From the NCBI RefSeq assembly GCF_013426735.1, contig NZ_AP023273.1, forward strand, positions 868,001 to 932,000: a stretch of DNA of 64,000 nucleotides, given 5' to 3'. The position numbers and the translations under genes were made by a program. Below are positions 57,776 through 64,000 of the stretch, in pieces. Numbering within the stretch: the first letter of the stretch is position 1; each line of letters starts with the position of its first letter. The DNA is from Agrobacterium vitis. GTDB lineage: Bacteria; Pseudomonadota; Alphaproteobacteria; Rhizobiales; Rhizobiaceae. Under the pieces are notes generated by a model. It saw only the letters and a list, made by a program, of their open reading frames with translations. It was not told the origin of the DNA and searched no databases.

Positions 57776-59839
57776 ATGACACAGTCACAATCCACCACAG
57801 AGACCAGGCCCGCCCAACGGCTGTTTGAACCGTCGATCCTCAAGGGCGCGTTCAAAGATGCCTTCGTGAAGCTCGACCCACGGCAACTGATCCGAAATCC
57901 GGTGATGTTTGTCACCGAAATTGTCGCCATGGTCGTCACGATCCTTGCCGTCCGCGACCTGATTACCGGAAATTCAGCGGTGTTCTCCGGCCAGATTGCC
58001 GCCTGGCTCTGGTTTACCGTGTTGTTTGCCACCTTCGCTGAAGCCGTTGCCGAAGGCAGGGGCAAGGCGCAGGCCGATAGCCTGCGCCGCACCAAGAGCG
58101 AGCTTTCTGCCCGCAAAGTGTCAGGCAATGCCGCCAGCAGCCGGGAAACAACCACGGTTGCCGCCACCACGCTGAAGATTGGCGATGTGGTACTGGTCGC
58201 GGCTGGCGAACTCATTCCCGGCGATGGCGAAGTGATTGAAGGCGTTGCCTCAGTCAACGAAAGCGCCATTACCGGCGAATCCGCACCAGTCATCCGCGAG
58301 GCTGGCGGCGACCGCTCTGCTGTGACAGGCGGAACCCAGGTTCTTTCGGACGAGATCCGCATCAAGATCACCACAGCTCCCGGCTCGTCCTTCGTTGACC
58401 GGATGATTGCGCTGATCGAAGGGGCCGAACGCCAGAAAACCCCGAATGAAATCGCTCTGTCGATCCTGCTCTCCGGGTTGACATTGATCTTCGTGATCGC
58501 CGTCGTCACACTCTGGGGTCTTGCCAGCTATTCCGGCGTGGTGCTGACGGTTACGGTCATGGCCGCCCTTCTGGTGACGCTGATCCCGACCACGATCGGC
58601 GGCCTGCTATCGGCCATCGGCATTGCTGGCATGGACCGGTTGGTGCGCTTCAACGTCATCGCCACCTCAGGCCGCGCCGTGGAAGCGGCGGGCGATGTCG
58701 ATACGCTGCTGCTCGACAAGACCGGCACCATCACCTTCGGCAACCGCATGGCCAGCGATTTCATCGCCGTGCCTGGCGTCAGCGCCACTGAAATCGCCGA
58801 GGCTGCCCTTCTTGCTAGCCTTTCCGATGAAACCCCTGAAGGCCGCTCCATCGTCGCCTTGGCGACCGGCGAATACGGCCAATCCGCCCCCGATGCGGCA
58901 CCGGATGCGGTCATCCCGTTCACTGCCGAAACCCGGCTTTCCGGCGTCGATATCGGGGCTAAGCGTCTGCGCAAGGGTGCGGTGGATTCGGTCCTGGCCT
59001 TTACCGGTCTCGACGCGGCATCCGCACCACGCGCCTTTACCGACGCCGTTACCCGGATCGCCCAATCGGGCGGCACGCCGCTGGCCGTTGCCGATGGCAG
59101 CCGGTTGCTGGGGGTCATTCACCTGAAGGACGTGGTCAAGCCCGGCATCAAGGAACGCTTCGCCGCCCTGCGCGCCATGGGCATCCGCACGGTGATGGTC
59201 ACGGGTGACAACCCGATCACCGCCGCAGCAATTGCCTCTGAAGCCGGTGTGGATGATTTTCTGGCCCAGGCGACGCCTGAAGACAAGCTTGCCTATATAC
59301 GCAAGGCACAGCAGGGCAGCCGGTTGATCGCCATGTGCGGCGATGGCACCAATGACGCCCCGGCGCTGGCCCAGGCCGATGTCGGTGTCGCCATGCAAAC
59401 CGGCACGCAGGCCGCCCGTGAAGCCGCCAATATGGTCGATCTGGATTCCAGCCCGACCAAGCTGATCGAGATTGTCGAAATCGGCAAACAGCTGTTGATG
59501 ACACGCGGTTCGCTGACGACGTTTTCGATTGCCAATGACGTCGCCAAATATTTCGCCATCATTCCGGCTCTGTTTGTCACCGCCTATCCGGGGCTTGCCG
59601 CGCTCAACATCATGCAGCTCGCCTCGCCGCAATCGGCCATCCTCTCGGCAGTGATCTTCAACGCGCTTATTATCGTTGCGCTGATCCCGCTTGCCCTCAA
59701 GGGAGTTGCATACCGCCCGGTTGGGGCCGCAGCACTGCTGCGCCGCAATCTTCTGGTCTATGGGCTGGGCGGATTGGTCCTTCCCTTTATCGGCATCAAG
59801 ATTGTCGATCTCGCCATTACAACGCTGCATTGGGTGTAA
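57776..59839 (+). CDS. kdpB: Potassium-transporting P-type ATPase subunit KdpB
   Basis: This 687-residue class I P-type ATPase has its phosphorylated Asp at residue 314 in [13 protein letters not shown]. The actuator loop is [13 protein letters not shown], and the hinge region is [12 protein letters not shown] and [18 protein letters not shown]. Start ATG 57776 ([12 protein letters not shown]) follows GAAAGAGGC; the frame also opens with TTG directly after the kdpA stop. It hydrolyses ATP to drive high-affinity K+ uptake. Confidence 0.97.
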   Translation: MTQSQSTTETRPAQRLFEPSILKGAFKDAFVKLDPRQLIRNPVMFVTEIVAMVVTILAVRDLITGNSAVFSGQIAAWLWFTVLFATFAEAVAEGRGKAQADSLRRTKSELSARKVSGNAASSRETTTVAATTLKIGDVVLVAAGELIPGDGEVIEGVASVNESAITGESAPVIREAGGDRSAVTGGTQVLSDEIRIKITTAPGSSFVDRMIALIEGAERQKTPNEIALSILLSGLTLIFVIAVVTLWGLASYSGVVLTVTVMAALLVTLIPTTIGGLLSAIGIAGMDRLVRFNVIATSGRAVEAAGDVDTLLLDKTGTITFGNRMASDFIAVPGVSATEIAEAALLASLSDETPEGRSIVALATGEYGQSAPDAAPDAVIPFTAETRLSGVDIGAKRLRKGAVDSVLAFTGLDAASAPRAFTDAVTRIAQSGGTPLAVADGSRLLGVIHLKDVVKPGIKERFAALRAMGIRTVMVTGDNPITAAAIASEAGVDDFLAQATPEDKLAYIRKAQQGSRLIAMCGDGTNDAPALAQADVGVAMQTGTQAAREAANMVDLDSSPTKLIEIVEIGKQLLMTRGSLTTFSIANDVAKYFAIIPALFVTAYPGLAALNIMQLASPQSAILSAVIFNALIIVALIPLALKGVAYRPVGAAALLRRNLLVYGLGGLVLPFIGIKIVDLAITTLHWV

Positions 59840-59841
59840 TC

Positions 59842-60417
59842 ATGCTGTCCCATCTTCGTCCCGCCATCACCATGACCGTGCTGTTTACCGGTCTTTGCGG
59901 CCTCGCCTATCCGCTCGCCATGACAGGCGTTGCGCAAGCGGTGCTTCCCGCCCAGGCCAATGGCAGCATTGTTAAGAAAGGCGATGCCGTGGTCGGCTCG
60001 GCTCTGATCGGCCAAACCTTCACGTCGCCACGCTATTTCGCCTCCCGTCCATCGGCCACCAGCAATTCGCCCTATAATCCGCTGGCCTCAGGCGGCACCA
60101 ATCTTGGCGCCACCTCGCAAAAGCTGAAGGACCAGATTGCCGCCGCTGTCACCGCCTGGCAAGCGAACGGTCGCAGCGGGCCGGTGCCTGCCGATGCCGT
60201 CACGTCATCCGCTTCCGGGCTTGACCCGGATATCTCGCCTGAAAATGCTCGCCAACAGGTGGCGCTGGTTGCCAAAGCCCGCAACATGCCGGAAAAGGAT
60301 GTGGCAGCGCTGGTGGAAGCCCAGGTGCAACCACGGCTTTTGGGCGTGATCGGTGAGCCAAGGGTCAATGTATTGCGGCTGAACATGGCGCTCGATGCGG
60401 CAGGAGCCACTCAATAA
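59842..60417 (+). CDS. kdpC: Potassium-transporting ATPase subunit KdpC
   Basis: This 191-residue KdpC has one N-terminal membrane helix (about residues 10-32) and a periplasmic domain (YFASRPSATSNSPYNPLASGGTNLGATS, then DAVTSSASGLDPDISPENARQQ and VDAT-like end). It assembles with KdpA and KdpB. ATG 59842 lies two bases after the kdpB stop. The length is typical. Confidence 0.96.
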   Translation: MLSHLRPAITMTVLFTGLCGLAYPLAMTGVAQAVLPAQANGSIVKKGDAVVGSALIGQTFTSPRYFASRPSATSNSPYNPLASGGTNLGATSQKLKDQIAAAVTAWQANGRSGPVPADAVTSSASGLDPDISPENARQQVALVAKARNMPEKDVAALVEAQVQPRLLGVIGEPRVNVLRLNMALDAAGATQ

Positions 60418-60426
60418 GGTCTACTC

Positions 60427-63135
60427 ATGTCCGACGCCCAGCGCGACACCAACCGCCGTCCCGATCCTGACGCCCTGCTTGGGCTCGCCAACCGGGACGG
60501 ACGGGGAAAACTGACGATTTTTCTGGGAGCAGCGCCCGGAGTTGGAAAAACCTATGCCATGTTATCACGTGCCCGCGGTCAAAAGACGGCGGGCATTGAT
60601 ATCGTTATCGGCCTGGTCGAAACCCATGGTCGCAGCGAAACCGAATTGCTGACGGACGGGCTCGAAACCCTGCCGCGCAAGCAGATTGCCTACAAGGACC
60701 GTGTCCTAGAGGAATTCGACATCGACGCGGCGCTTGCCCGCCGTCCTGCGGTCATCATTGTCGATGAGCTTGCCCATAGCAATGTCCCGGAAAGCCGCCA
60801 TCCGAAACGCCACCAGGACATCGAGGAACTTCTGGCTGCCGGAATCGACGTCTGGACCGCCTTGAACATCCAGCATCTCGAAAGCCTCTCGGACATCGTC
60901 ACGCAAATCACCGGCGTCCAGGTGCGGGAAACCGTGCCAGACCGGGTGTTGAAACAGGCCGATGTGGTCGTGCTCATCGACCTGCCACCGGAAGAACTGA
61001 TCGTCCGGCTACGAGAGGGCAAGATCTACCTGCCTGACAATGCCCGTCGCGCCACCGACAGCTTCTTTCGTCTTGGCAATCTGACCGCGCTGCGCGAACT
61101 GGCCTTGCGACGCACTGCCGACCGGGTCGATGACCAGATGGTCGATTACCTCAAACAGAATGCCATTGAAGGACCGTGGCGCACGGGTGAGCGGCTGCTT
61201 GTCTGTATCGGCCCGGATGCGCTCTCGGAAAAAGTGGTGCGCACCGCCAGCAATCTCGCGTCGGGGATGAATGCCCGCTGGTTGGTCGTCTCTCTGGAAC
61301 AGGCCGACCAGGCGGATGAAAATCCCGGCGACCAGACCCGGATCGAAGAGCTGTTTCGGCTGGCGGAGCGGTTTGGTGCAGAAACCCGGCGCGTCCAGGG
61401 CCGCGATTTCGTTCACGAAATCCTGCGTCTCGCCAAGAAGGAACACGTCACCCAAATCGTCATCGGCGCACCGAAGCGTTCCCGCTGGCAAAGGCTTTTC
61501 CGCCATTCCCTGCCGGATGCCTTGCTGGACGTCAGATCCGGCATGGGCATTCATCTGATCACCGGAGAAGCAGCGCCAGAGTCCGCAAAGCATGTCCAGC
61601 GGACGAAAGCCTTTTCCCGGAAGACCTTGCCGGTTCGGCCAAGGGACATCATCACCGCTCTGCTCACCACCACGGTGGCCGCCATCGGCGCACGCGGCAT
61701 CATTGAGTTCGTGGCGCTACCCAATGTGTCGATGCTGTTTCTGCTGGCCGTGCTGGTTTCAGCTCTGCGCGAGGGCTATGTCGCCGCCGTTCTGACCTCC
61801 GTTCTGTCGGCGCTGGCCTATAATTTCTTTTTCATCTCACCGGTTTTCACCCTGACCATCGCCGCGCCGCATGAAGTCTTTGCCTTCGTCATGTTCATCG
61901 CCGCCGCGCTGATCGCCGGTGGCATTGCCGCACGGATACGCGCCCAGGGGCAGATTGCGGCCCGTCGCGCCACACAGACGCAGATCCTGTACGACGTCTC
62001 TTCAAAACTTGCAGGCACGGTGGATGCCGATGGCGTGGTCTGGACCGCCGTCAGCCAGTTGAACGGTATTATCAAGCGGCCTGTCGCCTTGCTCTCGCCG
62101 CAGAATGGCACACTGGCTTTACGTTCCTGCTGGCCGCCGGATACCGAGCTTGGGGTGGCGGAAATGGCAGCGGCCCGTTTTGCTCTCGAAAAAGGCGAGA
62201 CAGCGGGTGCCGGCACCGGCACTCTACCGAATTCAAAACTGCAATTTCGGCCCTTGCGCAGTCCTGCCGGTACACTGGCGGTCTGTGGCCATGAAATGAC
62301 TGGGGAGCCACTCGATCCGATGGAGGAGCGGGCGCTGTCCGCCATTCTCGACCAGGTGACGATTGCTCTCGACCGGGCCAACCTGACGATCCGCAGTGTA
62401 GAGGACCAGGCGCGCTTGGAGCGGGAACGTTTCCAGTCAACGCTCCTGTCTTCCATCTCCCACGATCTGCGCACGCCGCTTGCCACGATTACCGGCGCTG
62501 TCACCAGCCTGAAGGAATTTGGCGAGCGCATGCCCGTCGAAAGCCGCCGCGACCTGCTGCAATCCATCGAGGAAGAGGGTGAAAGGCTGTCGCGTTTTGT
62601 CGGCAATCTCCTGGACATGACCCGGATTGAGGCCGGGGCATTGGAAGCCAAGCACGATTGGGTAGATTTGAACGATGTGATTTCGGACAGCATCGCCCGT
62701 GCTCGCCGTGTCGCACCAGCCACAGAGATCAGCGCCAGCATTGCCAAGGACCTGCCCTTGCTGCGGGCGGATAGCCTGCTTCTGGGTCAGGTGTTGTTCA
62801 ACCTGATCGACAATGCCTGTAAACATGGCGGTGGCGAGCCGGTCACCGTCTATGCCCGCGCCGATGATACAGTGCTATCGCTTTCGGTAACGGACATGGG
62901 CAAGGGCATTTCGGAAAAAGACATCGACCGGATCTTTGAAAAGTTCTACCGTCGCGGCAAGGGAGCGGATGGCCGCAAGCCGGGGACCGGCCTTGGCCTT
63001 GCCATTGCCAAGGGCTTTGTCGAGGCGATGGGCGGCACGATCACCGTCGAAAGCCCGGCAGTGAAACGGATAGGCACGCGGTTCACCCTGCGTTTTCCGT
63101 TGGAGAATATGGAAAAGGACCGGACTGAGGCATGA
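60427..63135 (+). CDS. kdpD: Sensor histidine kinase KdpD
   Basis: This 902-residue membrane sensor has the N-terminal KdpD domain with Walker A-type ATP site GAAPGVGKTYAML (about residues 36-48). It then has a Usp-like domain (about residues 250-370, with IVIGAPKRSRWQRLF), four membrane segments (about 400-500) and a GAF-like region. The HisKA domain carries His679 in SSISHDLRTPLATITG. The HATPase domain has NLIDNACKHGGG and GTGLGLAIAKG. It phosphorylates KdpE when K+ is limiting or turgor falls. It follows kdpC by nine bases. Confidence 0.97.
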   Translation: MSDAQRDTNRRPDPDALLGLANRDGRGKLTIFLGAAPGVGKTYAMLSRARGQKTAGIDIVIGLVETHGRSETELLTDGLETLPRKQIAYKDRVLEEFDIDAALARRPAVIIVDELAHSNVPESRHPKRHQDIEELLAAGIDVWTALNIQHLESLSDIVTQITGVQVRETVPDRVLKQADVVVLIDLPPEELIVRLREGKIYLPDNARRATDSFFRLGNLTALRELALRRTADRVDDQMVDYLKQNAIEGPWRTGERLLVCIGPDALSEKVVRTASNLASGMNARWLVVSLEQADQADENPGDQTRIEELFRLAERFGAETRRVQGRDFVHEILRLAKKEHVTQIVIGAPKRSRWQRLFRHSLPDALLDVRSGMGIHLITGEAAPESAKHVQRTKAFSRKTLPVRPRDIITALLTTTVAAIGARGIIEFVALPNVSMLFLLAVLVSALREGYVAAVLTSVLSALAYNFFFISPVFTLTIAAPHEVFAFVMFIAAALIAGGIAARIRAQGQIAARRATQTQILYDVSSKLAGTVDADGVVWTAVSQLNGIIKRPVALLSPQNGTLALRSCWPPDTELGVAEMAAARFALEKGETAGAGTGTLPNSKLQFRPLRSPAGTLAVCGHEMTGEPLDPMEERALSAILDQVTIALDRANLTIRSVEDQARLERERFQSTLLSSISHDLRTPLATITGAVTSLKEFGERMPVESRRDLLQSIEEEGERLSRFVGNLLDMTRIEAGALEAKHDWVDLNDVISDSIARARRVAPATEISASIAKDLPLLRADSLLLGQVLFNLIDNACKHGGGEPVTVYARADDTVLSLSVTDMGKGISEKDIDRIFEKFYRRGKGADGRKPGTGLGLAIAKGFVEAMGGTITVESPAVKRIGTRFTLRFPLENMEKDRTEA

Positions 63136-63818
63136 AAGGGCAACGCATTCTCGTCGTCGATGATGAGCCGCAGATCCTAAGGTTCCTGCGCCCTGCACTT
63201 GCGGCGGCCGGTTACGAGGTGATTGAAGCCGATACGGGCAAGCAGGCATTGGCGCTGGTGGCAACCGCCGTGCCGGACCTGCTGATCCTCGATCTCGGCC
63301 TGCCTGATATGGATGGCAAAGAGGTGATCGCCCAATTGCGCCACTGGAACCCGATCCCGATCATCGTGCTGTCTGCCCGCGACCGTGAGATCGAAAAAAT
63401 CGCAGCCCTTGATCTCGGTGCCGACGACTATCTCGAAAAACCGTTCGGAATCGGCGAATTGACGGCCCGCATTCGCGTCGCCCTTCGCCATAAACCGCAA
63501 GCGGAACCGGCCCCATCCATCATCCGCAGTGGTGAACTCGTCATCGACATCGACCGCCGCCTCGTCACAAGAGCGGATCAGCCGGTCAAGCTGACGCCGA
63601 AGGAATATGACCTGCTGCGCCTGCTCGCCACCCATGCGGGTCGCGTCTTGACCCATGGTGCCTTGCTGAAAGAGGTATGGGGCCCGGCCCATGCCCACGA
63701 CCTTCAATATCTGCGCGTCTTTATTCGCCAGATCCGCGCCAAGATCGAAAAAGACGAAAGCCAACCGGCAATCATCCTCACCGAAGCCGGGGTTGGTTAT
63801 CGCTTTGTGCTGGTGTGA
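63132..63818 (+). CDS. kdpE: Response regulator KdpE
   Basis: This 228-residue OmpR-type regulator has phospho-acceptor Asp54 in LLILDLGLPDMDG, IIVLSARDREIEKI and DYLEKPFGIGELTARIR. The C-terminal winged helix spans about residues 128-226 (LTPKEYDLLRLLATHAGRVLTHGALL...VGYRFVLV). Its start overlaps the kdpD stop (ATGA). It activates the kdp promoter upstream of 55718. Confidence 0.97.
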   Translation: MKGQRILVVDDEPQILRFLRPALAAAGYEVIEADTGKQALALVATAVPDLLILDLGLPDMDGKEVIAQLRHWNPIPIIVLSARDREIEKIAALDLGADDYLEKPFGIGELTARIRVALRHKPQAEPAPSIIRSGELVIDIDRRLVTRADQPVKLTPKEYDLLRLLATHAGRVLTHGALLKEVWGPAHAHDLQYLRVFIRQIRAKIEKDESQPAIILTEAGVGYRFVLV

Positions 63819-63839
63819 CGGCTTTGAGGCCCCGAGAGA

Positions 63840-64000
63840 CTATGTTGGCATTGTGCGCTGACGCTGGGCCAAATGTGCAATTGCCAGGAAGGCAAGGACC
63901 GCAACACCGCCAATGGCGGTGTTGATTGCAAGAGCGAGATCCGTACCCATGTTTTCCATCATCCATGCGAAAGCGAAAGGGGCCGTCGAAGACACGACCA
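63840..64000 (-). CDS. C-terminal fragment of a probable MFS transporter (cut by right edge)
   Basis: A leftward frame is open at the right edge and ends at the TAG 63840-63842. Its last 53 residues read VVSSTAPFAFAWMMENMG, then TDLALAINTAIGGVAVLAF and LAIAHLAQRQRTMPT. The Phe-Ala-rich helix, short Gly-Thr-Asp loop, final hydrophobic helix and basic tail look like the last two segments of a major-facilitator-superfamily exporter. The rest lies outside the window, so the family call is tentative. It converges with kdpE. Confidence 0.55.
   Translation of the reverse strand, partial: VVSSTAPFAFAWMMENMGTDLALAINTAIGGVAVLAFLAIAHLAQRQRTMPT

Noticed and set aside
58667..59830. Leftward 387-codon frame opposite kdpB
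   Set aside because: Shadow of a P-type ATPase with all motifs in the rightward frame.

Overview
The window looks like a chromosomal segment of a member of the Rhizobiaceae (Agrobacterium/Allorhizobium/Rhizobium type). It is GC-rich and densely coded. The pca/pob gene order, its LysR, AraC and IclR regulators, and the many ABC importers paired with sugar-acid and amine catabolism genes all fit that family. I saw no rRNA, tRNA, insertion sequence, phage gene or CRISPR array. Gene starts were moved to internal ATG/GTG/TTG codons wherever a ribosome-binding site or family length argued for it.

Layout from left to right. (1) 1-2427: the N-terminal part of a large leftward gene (possibly an FtsK-like translocase) and an AcuI/YhdH-type reductase. 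(2) 2468-12904: a complete protocatechuate branch of the beta-ketoadipate pathway (pcaDCHGB, pcaQ, pobA, a pobR-like AraC gene, pcaR, pcaIJF). It converts 4-hydroxybenzoate to succinyl-CoA and acetyl-CoA. Probable PcaQ and PcaR operators are readable in the divergent promoters. (3) 13302-14625: a TerC-superfamily (DUF475) membrane protein and a 55-codon small gene. (4) 14917-21477: a tripartite tricarboxylate transporter tctCBA, an additional periplasmic binding protein, and the tctDE two-component system. (5) 21502-35799: two divergent catabolic operons around a GntR/FCD regulator. The leftward one holds a UxaA-type dehydratase, a GMC oxidoreductase, an SDR and a GldA-like dehydrogenase. The rightward one holds an iron-type alcohol dehydrogenase, a sugar ABC importer, an aldo/keto reductase, a FucU/RbsD mutarotase and an amidohydrolase-type sugar lactonase. 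Together they resemble non-phosphorylative degradation of L-fucose or a related 6-deoxy or aldose sugar. (6) 35901-47118: a ten-gene leftward unit (DUF1185 protein, alpha/beta hydrolase, two-domain flavin reductase, luciferase-like monooxygenase, aldehyde dehydrogenase, polyamine-type ABC importer, second aldehyde dehydrogenase) preceded by a GntR/FCD regulator. Two matching operators lie upstream of the unit and of the regulator. I do not recognise its substrate, and it is the best candidate here for an undescribed pathway. (7) 47220-50219: D-alanine/L-alanine catabolism (Lrp-type regulator divergent from dadX-dadA). (8) 50228-55561: an FAD monooxygenase, RecQ helicase and an FUSC-family membrane protein. 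(9) 55718-63818: kdp high-affinity potassium uptake (small membrane peptide, kdpF, kdpA, kdpB, kdpC, kdpD, kdpE) with an unusual hairpin between kdpF and kdpA. (10) 63840-64000: the C-terminus of a probable MFS transporter cut by the right edge.

The overall theme is scavenging of plant-derived carbon and nitrogen (aromatics, tricarboxylates or related acids, deoxy sugars, amines, D-amino acids), followed by housekeeping and potassium homeostasis genes.
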